Part shown: positions 42,954 to 51,792 of the stretch, in pieces
Position numbering within the stretch: position 1 is the first letter of the stretch
Layout of the letters: every line of letters begins with the position of its first letter
DNA from: Cupriavidus necator A5-1
GTDB lineage: Bacteria; Pseudomonadota; Gammaproteobacteria; Burkholderiales; Burkholderiaceae
Length of the DNA: 64,000 nt
Assembly (NCBI RefSeq): GCF_000744095.1
Contig: NZ_JQLI01000008.1
Span: forward strand, 434,001 to 498,000
Reading direction: 5' to 3'
Position numbers and translations under genes: made by a program
The notes under the pieces: model-generated
Told to the model about the DNA's origin: nothing
The model's input: only the letters and a program-made list of their open reading frames with translations
Database searches by the model: none

Positions 42954-44084
42954 ATGCTGCTGACCCTCGAACAGGAAATGATCCGCGACGCCGTGCGCCA
43001 GTTCGCGCAGGAGGTGATCGCGCCGCAGGCCGCGCAGTGGGACCGCGACAAGACCTTCCCCAAGGATGTCCACCGCGAGCTGGCCGCGCTCGGCGCCTAC
43101 GGCGTGGCCGTGCCCGAGGAATACGGCGGTGCCGGCCTCGACTACCTGTCGCTGGCGCTGATCCTGGAAGAGATCGCTGCCGGCGACGGCGGCACCTCCA
43201 CCGTGATCAGCGTCAACAACTGCCCCGTGTGCAGCATGCTGATGTCGTTTGCCAGCGAGGCGCAGAAGCAGCAATGGCTGGTGCCGCTGGCGCGCGGCGA
43301 GATGCTCGGCGCGTTCTGCCTGACCGAGCCGCATGTGGGCTCCGACGCGTCGGCGCTGCGTACCACCGCCGTCCGCGACGGCGACGATTACGTGCTCAAC
43401 GGCGTCAAGCAGTTCATCACCAGCGGCAAGAACGCCGACGTGGCGATCGTTCTGGCCGTGACCGACAAGGCGGCCGGCAAGCGCGGCATCAGCGCCTTTA
43501 TCGTGCCGACTGCCACGCCCGGCTACGTGGTGGCGCGCCTGGAGGACAAGCTCGGCCAGCATTCGTCGGACACCGCGCAGATCCTGTTCGAGGATTGCCG
43601 CGTGCCGGCGGCCAACCTGCTGGGCGACGAGGGCGGCGGCTACAAGATGGCGCTGTCCGGGCTGGAAGGCGGGCGCATCGGCATCGCCTCGCAGAGCATC
43701 GGCATGGCGCGCGCCGCGTTCGAGGCGGCGCTGGCGTATGCCAAGGAACGCGAGAGTTTCGGTCAGCCGCTGTTCCAGCACCAGGCGGTGCAGTTCCGCC
43801 TGGCCGAGATGGCCACCCGCATCGACGTGGCGCGCCAGATGGTATGGCACGCCGCCGCGCTGCGCGATGCCGGCCGGCCCTGCCTGAAGGAAGCGGCGAT
43901 GGCCAAGCTCTTTGCCAGCGAGATGGCCGAACGGGTGTGCTCGGACGCGATCCAGGTGTTCGGCGGCTATGGCTATGTCAGCGACTTCCCGGTGGAGCGC
44001 ATCTACCGCGATGTGCGCGTGTGCCAGATCTACGAGGGCACCAGCGATATCCAGAAGATCCTGATCGCACGCGCACTCGCTTAG
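42954..44084 (+). CDS. Acyl-CoA dehydrogenase, short/branched-chain type
   Basis: A 376-residue acyl-CoA dehydrogenase. The FAD/substrate motifs are CLTEPHVGSDASAL and QVFGGYGYVSDFPVERIYRDVR. The catalytic glutamate is in the common C-terminal place (QIYEGTSDIQK), unlike LiuA. It may act on butyryl-, isobutyryl- or 2-methylbutyryl-CoA. The context suggests branched-chain or short-chain acyl-CoA oxidation. Confidence 0.92.
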   Translation: MLLTLEQEMIRDAVRQFAQEVIAPQAAQWDRDKTFPKDVHRELAALGAYGVAVPEEYGGAGLDYLSLALILEEIAAGDGGTSTVISVNNCPVCSMLMSFASEAQKQQWLVPLARGEMLGAFCLTEPHVGSDASALRTTAVRDGDDYVLNGVKQFITSGKNADVAIVLAVTDKAAGKRGISAFIVPTATPGYVVARLEDKLGQHSSDTAQILFEDCRVPAANLLGDEGGGYKMALSGLEGGRIGIASQSIGMARAAFEAALAYAKERESFGQPLFQHQAVQFRLAEMATRIDVARQMVWHAAALRDAGRPCLKEAAMAKLFASEMAERVCSDAIQVFGGYGYVSDFPVERIYRDVRVCQIYEGTSDIQKILIARALA

Positions 44085-44188
44085 TGGCCTGTTGCGCAAA
44101 TAAGCGCGTACGATGAGGGGGCGTGCCACGCAAGCGGCACACCCCCTGATCCCAGTACCGGCAACCCCAACAAGAAGGGCCCCCCGAC

Positions 44189-44863
44189 ATGACCGCAGCG
44201 ATCGACTTCTACTTCGATTTCTCTTCGCCTTATGGCTATTTCGCCAGCACCCGCATCGACGAGCTGGCGCAGAAGTACGGGCGCATCGTCGCCTGGCATC
44301 CGATCCTGCTGGGCGTGGTGTTCAAGACCACCGGCGCCTCGCCGCTGCCGCAGCTGCCGCTCAAGGGCGACTACTCTTGGCGCGACTTCGAGCGCACCGC
44401 GCGCTTCCACGGCATCGAATACAAGCGCCCCACGCATTTCCCGCTGCCGACCACGCACGCCGCGCGTGCGATGCTGTGGCTGCAGAACCATCACGGCGAC
44501 GATATCGCCGCGGCCTTCGCCAAATTGGTGTACCGCGCGCTGTTCGTCGACGACATCAATATCGCCGAGCCGGCCGAGATCATGAAGCTGGCCGAACCGC
44601 TGGGCGTCGACGTGCAGGCGCTGGACGCCGGCGCCACCAGCTACCAGATCAAGGACCAGCTCAAGGCCGAGATCGAAGTGGCGATGGCCAAGGGCGTGTT
44701 CGGTTCGCCCTTCGTCATCGTCGACGGCGAGCCGTTCTGGGGCTTCGACCGCTTCGACCAGGTCGAGGCGCACCTGAAGAGCCGGCGCAAGGCCGGAATC
44801 GGTGAACTCCGGGCCGTACCCAGTGCGGCGAGCCTGGACAACATGGAAAAGAAACCCGCATGA
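44189..44863 (+). CDS. 2-Hydroxychromene-2-carboxylate isomerase family (DsbA-like) protein
   Basis: A 224-residue GST-kappa/DsbA-like thioredoxin-fold protein starting AIDFYFDFSSPYGYFASTRI, the family hallmark with a serine in the active position, and ending GVFGSPFVIVDGEPFWGFDRFDQVE. HCCA isomerase acts in naphthalene degradation, but many relatives have other glutathione-dependent roles and no aromatic genes are close. Its TGA overlaps the HAD gene ATG. Confidence 0.85.
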   Translation: MTAAIDFYFDFSSPYGYFASTRIDELAQKYGRIVAWHPILLGVVFKTTGASPLPQLPLKGDYSWRDFERTARFHGIEYKRPTHFPLPTTHAARAMLWLQNHHGDDIAAAFAKLVYRALFVDDINIAEPAEIMKLAEPLGVDVQALDAGATSYQIKDQLKAEIEVAMAKGVFGSPFVIVDGEPFWGFDRFDQVEAHLKSRRKAGIGELRAVPSAASLDNMEKKPA

Positions 44864-45546
44864 CTGCAGTAACCCGTGGCCATTCCGGCCGATTCGATTG
44901 TGTGATTTTCGACTGCGACGGCGTGCTCGTCGACAGCGAGCCCATCGTCAACCGCGTGCTCAACCAGATGCTGAACGAACTCGGCATCGAGATCTCGCTG
45001 GAAGACTCCACGCGCCTGTTCCTCGGCCGCGCCGTGCGCGAGGAGCTGGAGATGATCGAACGCATGCGCGGCGCGCCGCTGCCCGAGAACTGGCTGTCGA
45101 CCTGGCTCGCCCGCCGCAACGCGGTGCTGGAAGCCGAAGTCGCCGCGGTGGCGCACGTGCGCGACGCCATTGGCAAGATCGCGGCCACCGGCATGCCGGT
45201 GTGCGTGGCCTCGGGCGCGGACCGCATCAAGGTCAAGCTGCAGCTGACCAAGACCGGCCTGGTCGAGCTGTTCCAGCAGGATGAGCGCGAGCATATCTTT
45301 TCGGCCACCGAAGTGGCGCGCAGCAAGCCCGCGCCCGATGTGTACCTGCTGGCCGCGCGCACCATGGGCGTGGCGCCGGCGCGCTGCGCCGTGGTGGAAG
45401 ACAGCCCGACCGGCGTGACCGCGGGCGTGGCCGCCGGCATGACGGTGTTCGGCTATGCCGAGCGCAACGACGCCGCGCTGCTGCGCGAGGCCGGCGCGCA
45501 CACCATCTTCACCGACATGCGCGACTTGCCGGAGCTGGTGGGATGA
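44860..45546 (+). CDS. HAD-superfamily phosphatase (phosphoglycolate phosphatase-like)
   Basis: A 228-residue HAD hydrolase. Motif I is VIFDCDGVLVDSEP, motif II lies around CVASGADRIKVK, motif III is SKPAPDVYLLAA and motif IV VVEDSPTGVTAG. The cap domain is the small alpha-helical C1 type between motifs I and II. It removes phosphate from a small metabolite, identity unknown. It overlaps the genes on both sides by four bases. Confidence 0.9.
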   Translation: MTAVTRGHSGRFDCVIFDCDGVLVDSEPIVNRVLNQMLNELGIEISLEDSTRLFLGRAVREELEMIERMRGAPLPENWLSTWLARRNAVLEAEVAAVAHVRDAIGKIAATGMPVCVASGADRIKVKLQLTKTGLVELFQQDEREHIFSATEVARSKPAPDVYLLAARTMGVAPARCAVVEDSPTGVTAGVAAGMTVFGYAERNDAALLREAGAHTIFTDMRDLPELVG

Positions 45547-45995
45547 CCAGGGGAAAGGCGGCAGAGAACGCGGCACGCCGCCTGCCCAAGGCCGGGCCGC
45601 TGCCGTGCCCGTGCGGCAGCGCGGACTATGCCGCCTGCTGCGGCCGCTTCCATCGTGGCGAAGCGCTGCCGCCCAATGCCGAGGCGCTGATGCGCTCGCG
45701 CTACAGCGCCTATGTGCTGAACGATGTTGACTGGCTGCGGCAGACCTGGCACCCGTCGACCTGCCCGGCCGATCTCTTGCCGGACACCGCCACGCGCTGG
45801 CTCGGGCTGACCGTCAAGGCGCATGCGCAGCAGGACGACACGCATGCCGAAGTGGAATTCGTGGCGCGCTACAAGGTAGGCGGGCGCGCCATGCGGCTGC
45901 ACGAACGCAGCCGCTTTGTGCGCGAGCCGCGCGCGCCTGGCGAGGCGCCGCGCTGGCTCTATGTGGATGGCGACATGATCGGGGAGACATCATGA
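45543..45995 (+). CDS. YchJ family (SEC-C motif) protein
   Basis: A 150-residue protein. The N-terminus has CPCGSADYAACCGRFH, a SEC-C zinc motif, followed by the conserved LMRSRYSAYVLNDVDWLRQTWHP segment of YchJ/UPF0225. Function is unknown. It is translationally coupled on both sides through four-base overlaps. Confidence 0.88.
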   Translation: MTRGKAAENAARRLPKAGPLPCPCGSADYAACCGRFHRGEALPPNAEALMRSRYSAYVLNDVDWLRQTWHPSTCPADLLPDTATRWLGLTVKAHAQQDDTHAEVEFVARYKVGGRAMRLHERSRFVREPRAPGEAPRWLYVDGDMIGETS

Positions 45996-46663
45996 GCACC
46001 GAAAAGCAGACCCAGCCTGAGTACCTGCTGTATTGCTTTGCCCAGTCCGGCAACGCCTACAAGGTGGCGCTGCTGCTGGAGACGGTCGGCGTGCAGCGCG
46101 GCCAGCGCCTGTGGCAGCCGCGCTTCGTCGACTTCTTCAACGGTGAGACCCGCACCCCCGAGTACCGTGCCATCAACGTGATGGGCGAGGTGCCGGTGCT
46201 GGAGTTCGGCGGGCAGCGCCTGTCGCAGTCCGGCGTCATCCTGGAGACGCTGGCCGCGCGCCTCGATGCCTACGGCCCGCGCGACGACGCTGAGCGTGCC
46301 GAGGTGCTGCGCTGGCTGCTGTTCGACAACCACAAGTTCACCTCCTACACCGCTACCTACCGCTTCATGCGCAACTTCGCCAGGACGCCGGACCCGGCCG
46401 TGCTGGAGTTTTTCCGCGCGCGCTGCGAAGGCGCGTGGAACGTGCTCAATGCGCATCTGGCCGGGCGTGCCTTCGTGGTGGGCGAGCGCACCACCATCGC
46501 CGACTTCTCGCTGGCGGGCTATGTGTTCTTCGACGACGAGATCGGCGTGCACTGGCGCAAGGAGTATCCGCATATCCATGCCTGGGCCGAGCGCATGCGC
46601 GCGCTGCCGGGGTGGAAGCATCCCTACGACCTGATGCCGGGACATCCTCTCAATCGGCGGTAA
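45992..46663 (+). CDS. Glutathione S-transferase family protein
   Basis: A 223-residue GST. The N-terminal thioredoxin-like domain (EYLLYCFAQSGNAYKVALLLE) has NVMGEVPVLEFGGQRLSQSGVIL, the glutathione-binding loop with Pro-Val and the Gln-Ser pair. A helical C-terminal domain carries GRAFVVGERTTIADFSLAGY. The substrate is unknown. It is the last of four overlapping genes leading into liuB. Confidence 0.9.
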   Translation: MSTEKQTQPEYLLYCFAQSGNAYKVALLLETVGVQRGQRLWQPRFVDFFNGETRTPEYRAINVMGEVPVLEFGGQRLSQSGVILETLAARLDAYGPRDDAERAEVLRWLLFDNHKFTSYTATYRFMRNFARTPDPAVLEFFRARCEGAWNVLNAHLAGRAFVVGERTTIADFSLAGYVFFDDEIGVHWRKEYPHIHAWAERMRALPGWKHPYDLMPGHPLNRR

Positions 46664-46686
46664 AAAGAAGCAGGAAGGGACAAACA

Positions 46687-48294
46687 ATGCCCACGCTGGA
46701 AACCAAACTCAACGCCCGCTCCGAATCGTTCAAGGCCAACGCCGAGGCCATGCAGGCCCTGGTAGCCGACCTCAAGGCGAAGATCGCGAAGCTTGCGGAG
46801 GGCGGTGGCGAAGAAGCGCGCGACAAGCACCTGTCGCGCGGCAAGCTGCTGCCGCGCGACCGCGTGCAGCAGCTGCTCGATCCGGGCACGCCGTTCCTGG
46901 AGCTGTCGCAGCTCGCGGCCTATGACATGTACGACGATGCCGCGCCCGGCGCGGGCATCATCACCGGCATCGGCCGCGTGGCCGGGCAGGAATGCGTGAT
47001 CGTTTGCAACGACGCCACCGTCAAGGGCGGCACCTACTACCCGATGACGGTCAAGAAGCATGTGCGCGCGCAAGAGATCGCCGAGCAGAACAACCTGCCC
47101 TGCATCTACCTGGTCGATTCCGGCGGCGCCAACCTGCCCAACCAGGACGATGTGTTCCCGGACCGCGACCACTTCGGCCGCATCTTCTACAACCAGGCCA
47201 ACCTGTCCAAGCAGGGCATCCCGCAGATCGCGGTGGTGATGGGGTCGTGCACCGCCGGCGGCGCCTATGTGCCGGCGATGAGCGACGAGTCCATCATCGT
47301 CAAGAGCCAGGGCACCATCTTCCTGGGCGGCCCGCCGCTGGTGAAGGCCGCCACCGGCGAGGAAGTCAGCGCCGAGGACCTGGGCGGCGCCGACGTGCAT
47401 ACGCGCCTGTCGGGCGTGGCCGACTACTTCGCGCAGAACGACCACCACGCGCTGTCGCTGGCGCGCAATATCGTGCAGCACCTGAACCGCCGCAAGCCGG
47501 ACCAGATCCGCCTGCACGAGCCGGTGGAGCCGCTGTACCCGGTGCAAGAGTTGTACGGCGTGATCCCGACCGACACGCGCAAGCCCTATGACGTGCGCGA
47601 GGTGATCGCGCGCCTGGTCGACGGCTCCGAGTTCGACGAGTTCAAGGCGCGCTACGGCACCACGCTGGTGTGCGGCTTCGCGCGCATCTGGGGCTACCCG
47701 GTCGGCATCATCGCCAACAACGGCATCCTGTTCTCGGAGTCGGCGCTTAAGGGCGCCCACTTTATCGAGCTGTGCTGCCAGCGCAAGATCCCGCTGGTGT
47801 TCCTGCAGAACATCACCGGCTTCATGGTTGGCCGCAAGTACGAGAACGAAGGCATCGCCCGCAACGGCGCCAAGATGGTGACCGCGGTCGCCACTGCGCA
47901 GGTGCCCAAGTTCACCGTGATCATCGGTGGCTCGTTCGGTGCCGGCAACTATGGCATGTGCGGGCGGGCCTATTCGCCGCGCTTCCTGTGGATGTGGCCG
48001 AATGCGCGCATCTCGGTGATGGGCGGCGAGCAGGCCGCGAGCGTGCTGGCGACGGTGCGGCGCGACGGCATCGAGGGCAAGGGCGGCAAGTGGAGCGCGG
48101 AGGAGGAAGACGCCTTCAAGCAGCCGATCCGCGACCAGTACGAACACCAGGGCCACCCGTACTACGCCAGTGCGCGCCTGTGGGACGACGGCGTGATCGA
48201 TCCCGCGCAGACCCGCACCGTGCTCGGCCTGGGCCTGTCAGCGAGCCTGAACGCGCCGATCGACGACATGAAGTTCGGCGTATTCCGCATGTAA
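46687..48294 (+). CDS. liuB: 3-Methylcrotonyl-CoA carboxylase, carboxyltransferase subunit
   Basis: A 535-residue beta subunit that transfers CO2 from carboxybiotin to 3-methylcrotonyl-CoA. Typical segments are YLVDSGGANLPNQDDVFPDRDHFGRIF, GSCTAGGAYVPAMSDE, FLGGPPLVKAATGE and IGGSFGAGNYGMCGRAY. Length and these motifs separate it from propionyl-CoA carboxylase subunits. The biotin-bearing partner, LiuD, is encoded 6.5 kb downstream, beyond the biotin genes. AGGAAGGGA precedes the ATG. Confidence 0.95.
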   Translation: MPTLETKLNARSESFKANAEAMQALVADLKAKIAKLAEGGGEEARDKHLSRGKLLPRDRVQQLLDPGTPFLELSQLAAYDMYDDAAPGAGIITGIGRVAGQECVIVCNDATVKGGTYYPMTVKKHVRAQEIAEQNNLPCIYLVDSGGANLPNQDDVFPDRDHFGRIFYNQANLSKQGIPQIAVVMGSCTAGGAYVPAMSDESIIVKSQGTIFLGGPPLVKAATGEEVSAEDLGGADVHTRLSGVADYFAQNDHHALSLARNIVQHLNRRKPDQIRLHEPVEPLYPVQELYGVIPTDTRKPYDVREVIARLVDGSEFDEFKARYGTTLVCGFARIWGYPVGIIANNGILFSESALKGAHFIELCCQRKIPLVFLQNITGFMVGRKYENEGIARNGAKMVTAVATAQVPKFTVIIGGSFGAGNYGMCGRAYSPRFLWMWPNARISVMGGEQAASVLATVRRDGIEGKGGKWSAEEEDAFKQPIRDQYEHQGHPYYASARLWDDGVIDPAQTRTVLGLGLSASLNAPIDDMKFGVFRM

Positions 48295-48325
48295 TCACGA
48301 CGCCATCGCAGCCGTACCCATCACC

Positions 48326-49228
48326 ATGCGCAGTGTCGTCCGCCTGTTTCGCAGTCTTGCCCTGGTAGCGGCGCTCGCCGTGCTGCAGCCGCCGGCGGGC
48401 CATGCGCAGTACGCCGACGGCGCTGGCTCGGGCAAGGCGGCGCCGCGCATGCGTTTCACTGAGCAGGTGCTGATGCTGCCCAAGGCGGCGATCCCGTCGC
48501 GCATCGACCTCGAGGCCACGGTGTTCAAGCCTTCGGGCGAGGGGCCGTTCCCGCTGGTAGTGATCAACCACGGCAAGGCGCCGGGCCGGCCCTTCATGCA
48601 GGGGCGCGCGCGCTTTGCGGCGCAGAGCGCCGAGTTCCTGCGGCGCGGCTATGTGGTGGTGCTGCCGATGCGGCAGGGCTTCGCGCGCTCGGGCGGCGCC
48701 TATGTGGGCAGCAGCTGCGACATCGAGACCAACGGCCTGATGCAGGCCGACGATGTCGTCGCCACGCTCGACTACATGGCCACGCTGCCCTACGTGGACA
48801 TGGAGCGCATCGTCGTGATCGGCCAGTCGCAGGGCGGGTTGACCACGATGGCATTCAGCACCATCGGCTATCCCGGCGTGCGCGGCGTGGTCAACTTTGC
48901 CGGCGGGCTGCGCAACCTGAACTGCCCGGACTGGGAAGAGCGGCTGGTCGATGTCTTTGCCAGCTACGGCAGCTCGGCCCGCTACCCCTCGCTATGGGTG
49001 TACGGCGACAACGACAGCTACTGGCCGGTGCCCTTGCCCGGCCGCATGTTCAACGCCTTCAAGTCGCGCGCCACCGGCCCGGGGGCCAATGCGCGGCTGT
49101 TTGACGTGGGCGAGTTCGGCGCCGACTCGCACCGCCTGTTCAGCCTGCGCGAGGGCATCCCATTGTGGCTGCCGGAAGTGGGCGACTTTTTCCGCTCGCT
49201 AGGGCTACCGTTCGATACCGGTACCTGA
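48326..49228 (+). CDS. Exported dienelactone-hydrolase-type alpha/beta hydrolase
   Basis: A 300-residue hydrolase with a signal peptide (RLFRSLALVAALAVLQPPAGHAQ). The nucleophile elbow is VVIGQSQGGLTTMAF, preceded by PFPLVVINHGKAPGRP, and the catalytic acid and His follow (GDNDSYWPV; GADSHRLF). It lies between liuB and liuC on the same strand without overlap. Substrate is unknown; its link to leucine catabolism is only positional. Confidence 0.85.
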   Translation: MRSVVRLFRSLALVAALAVLQPPAGHAQYADGAGSGKAAPRMRFTEQVLMLPKAAIPSRIDLEATVFKPSGEGPFPLVVINHGKAPGRPFMQGRARFAAQSAEFLRRGYVVVLPMRQGFARSGGAYVGSSCDIETNGLMQADDVVATLDYMATLPYVDMERIVVIGQSQGGLTTMAFSTIGYPGVRGVVNFAGGLRNLNCPDWEERLVDVFASYGSSARYPSLWVYGDNDSYWPVPLPGRMFNAFKSRATGPGANARLFDVGEFGADSHRLFSLREGIPLWLPEVGDFFRSLGLPFDTGT

Positions 49229-49277
49229 GCGGCACCTGAGCGGCACTCTGATAACTATCTGTCTACGGAGACGAACC

Positions 49278-50066
49278 ATGGAATTCACCACCCTGACCGT
49301 CAATATCGCCAGCCACGTGGCCACCGTCACGCTGAACCGGCCCGACGTGCGCAACGCCTTCAACGAGACCGTGATCGCCGAGCTGACCGGGGCCTTCCGT
49401 GCCCTCGGCGACATGGACGAGGTGCGCGCCGTCGTGCTCGCGGGCAACGGTCCCGCCTTCTGTGCCGGCGCCGACCTGAACTGGATGAAGAAGATGGCCG
49501 GCTACTCCGACGACCAGAACCGCGCCGATGCGCTGACGCTGGCGCAGATGCTGCACACCATCTGGTCGTGCCCGCGCCCCGTGATCGCGCGCATCCAGGG
49601 CGATACCTATGCCGGCGGCATGGGGCTGGTGGCCGCGTGCGATATCGCGGTGGCGGCCGAGCACGCGCATTTCTGCCTGTCCGAGGCGCGCCTGGGCCTG
49701 CTCCCCGCCACCATCAGCCCGTATGTGATCCGTGCGATGGGCGAGCAGGCGGCGCGCCGTTATTTCATCACTGCGGAACGCTTCGATGCGGCCGAGGCGC
49801 TGCGGCTGGGGTTCGTGCATGCGGTGGTGCCGGCGGAGGGGCTCGATGCCAAGGTCAGCGAGCTGGCTACGGCGCTGGTCGCCAACAGTCCCAATGCCGT
49901 GCGCGAGAGCAAGCGGCTGGTGCAGGACGTGTCGGGGCGCGTGATCGACAACGACCTGCTGGCGGATACGGCGGACCGGATTGCGAAGATCCGGGCGTCG
50001 GAGGAGGGGCGGGAAGGGGTGAAGTCGTTTTTGGAGAAGCGGACGCCGTCGTGGCGGCCGGCTTGA
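49278..50066 (+). CDS. liuC: 3-Methylglutaconyl-CoA hydratase (enoyl-CoA hydratase family)
   Basis: A 262-residue crotonase-fold enzyme. The oxyanion-hole segments are AGNGPAFCAGADLNWMKKMAGYS and QGDTYAGGMGLVAACDIAVAAE, and the second active region is SEARLGLLPATISPYVI. ADLNWMKKM is characteristic of LiuC/methylglutaconyl-CoA hydratases. It hydrates 3-methylglutaconyl-CoA to HMG-CoA. GGAGAC precedes the ATG. Confidence 0.92.
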   Translation: MEFTTLTVNIASHVATVTLNRPDVRNAFNETVIAELTGAFRALGDMDEVRAVVLAGNGPAFCAGADLNWMKKMAGYSDDQNRADALTLAQMLHTIWSCPRPVIARIQGDTYAGGMGLVAACDIAVAAEHAHFCLSEARLGLLPATISPYVIRAMGEQAARRYFITAERFDAAEALRLGFVHAVVPAEGLDAKVSELATALVANSPNAVRESKRLVQDVSGRVIDNDLLADTADRIAKIRASEEGREGVKSFLEKRTPSWRPA

Positions 50067-50092
50067 GGACGGCGTCTCCCGCCCGCTTGTTT

Positions 50093-50123
50093 GCTCCCCT
50101 CTCCCGCGCGCGGGAGAGGGGAG
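50093..50123. repeat. Palindromic repeat, CTCTCCCGC family (single copy)
   Basis: A 31-base palindrome with a GCGC centre between liuC and bioA. Confidence 0.85.
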
Positions 50124-50385
50124 TCCCGCAGCAGCATGCGAAAGCGTGCCGCGCTGAAAAAAGACTTGGGTGGAGATCGCAGCACGCTAGCGACAAGAGA
50201 ATGCTTCGCCCTTGTAACATCCATCAAGTTCAGCTAAACCACCGCTAACGCAAAAATCCCGCCGTCATTGCCAACATTGAAGAGACATTCCTAACATGAC
50301 CCTCCCCAACCAGTCCGCCACCGTCGCACTGCCCGGCCAAGCCGGCAGCGCCACGCACACGGACGGTCAACAAAGGAGGGCTACC

Positions 50386-51792
50386 TTGGATCACCTGTCC
50401 CTTTCCCCAGGCAGCGACTCGCAGGCCCTGGGCCAGCGCAGCCGCAACGCGGTCTGGCACCCCTGCACGCGCCTGCGCCCCGACGACGACGCCGTACCGC
50501 TGGCGATCGTGCGCGGCGAAGGTCCGTGGCTGCATGACGCCAGCGGCCGCCGCTATTTCGACGCCACCAGCTCATGGTGGGTCAACCTGTTCGGCCACGC
50601 CAACCCGCGCATCAACGCCGCGCTAGCAAACCAGCTGGAGACGCTCGAACACGTGATGCTGGCCGGCTGCACCCACGCACCGGCGGTCGAACTGGCCGAG
50701 CGCCTGTCCGCACTGACCGGCGGCGCGCTCGGCAATGTCTTCTACGCCTCGGACGGCGCCTCGGCCGTCGAGATTGCGCTGAAGATGAGCTTCCACTACT
50801 GGCGCAACACCGGCCTGCCGGCCAAGCGCGAGTTCGTCTGCCTGCGCCACGGCTACCACGGTGAAACCGTGGGCGCGCTGGCCGTGACCGACGTGGAAGT
50901 CTTCCGCGACGCCTACGACCCGCTGATCCGGCGCGCGCACGTGGTGATGTCGCCCGACGCACGCCAGGCTGCGCGCGGCGAGTCGGCGGCGGATGTTGCC
51001 GCCCGTGCGCTGGCGGAACTGGAAGCGCTGCTGCGCGAGCGCGCCGGCCAGATCGCCGCGCTGATCGTCGAGCCGCTGGTGCAGGGCGCCGCCGGCATGG
51101 CGATGTACGACCCGTCTTACCTCGACGGCGCACGCGCGCTGTGCGACCGCTACCGGGTCCACCTGATTGCCGACGAGATCGCGGTCGGCTGCGGCCGCAC
51201 CGGCACCTTCTTCGCGTGGGAACAGTCGCGCGCTGAAGAAGCGCCGCTGCCCCCGCACCTGTGGCCCGACTTCCTGTGCCTGTCCAAGGGCATCAGTGGC
51301 GGCTACCTGCCGCTGTCGCTGGCGTTGTCGCGCCCGGAGATCCAGCGCGCCTTCGTCGCCGACGAGCTGGCGCGCAGCTTCCTGCATTCGCATTCCTATA
51401 CCGGCAACCCGCTGGCCTGCCGCGCCGCGCTGGCCACGCTCGACCTGTTCGCGCAGGACGACGTGCTCGCGCGCAACCGCGAACGCGCGCAGTGGCTGGC
51501 CGAGGCGATGTCCACCCTGGCCGCCGACCCGCGCCTGCAGCACGTGCGCCAGCGCGGGCTGATCTGGGCCGCCGATGTGCGCGATGACGTCGCGGGCGCC
51601 GACTTTGCCTCGCGCTTCCACCACGCGGCGCGTGCGCGCGAACTGCTGGTGCGCCCGATCGGCAATACGCTGTACGTCATGCCGCCCTACGTCTTCGACG
51701 CCGCGCAGGCGCGCTGGCTGGGCGAGCAACTGCTGGCCACGCTCGACGATGTGACCACGCTGGTGAACGGGGAGGTGCGCCATGCTGCTTGA
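50386..51792 (+). CDS. bioA: Adenosylmethionine-8-amino-7-oxononanoate aminotransferase
   Basis: This PLP enzyme converts KAPA to DAPA with S-adenosylmethionine as amino donor. About 468 residues from the TTG at 50386, which has AAAGGAGGG 5 bases upstream; an in-frame ATG at 50296 would add 30 non-conserved residues and is the alternative. Motifs include SSWWVNLFGHANPRINAAL, HGYHGETVGALAVTD, DEIAVGCGRTGTFFA and the PLP lysine in CLSKGISGGYLPLSLAL. It overlaps bioF by 11 bases. Confidence 0.95.
   Translation: MDHLSLSPGSDSQALGQRSRNAVWHPCTRLRPDDDAVPLAIVRGEGPWLHDASGRRYFDATSSWWVNLFGHANPRINAALANQLETLEHVMLAGCTHAPAVELAERLSALTGGALGNVFYASDGASAVEIALKMSFHYWRNTGLPAKREFVCLRHGYHGETVGALAVTDVEVFRDAYDPLIRRAHVVMSPDARQAARGESAADVAARALAELEALLRERAGQIAALIVEPLVQGAAGMAMYDPSYLDGARALCDRYRVHLIADEIAVGCGRTGTFFAWEQSRAEEAPLPPHLWPDFLCLSKGISGGYLPLSLALSRPEIQRAFVADELARSFLHSHSYTGNPLACRAALATLDLFAQDDVLARNRERAQWLAEAMSTLAADPRLQHVRQRGLIWAADVRDDVAGADFASRFHHAARARELLVRPIGNTLYVMPPYVFDAAQARWLGEQLLATLDDVTTLVNGEVRHAA

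Noticed and set aside
46624..48156. A 510-codon minus-strand frame across liuB
   Set aside because: Mirror frame of liuB, composition typical of shadow frames.
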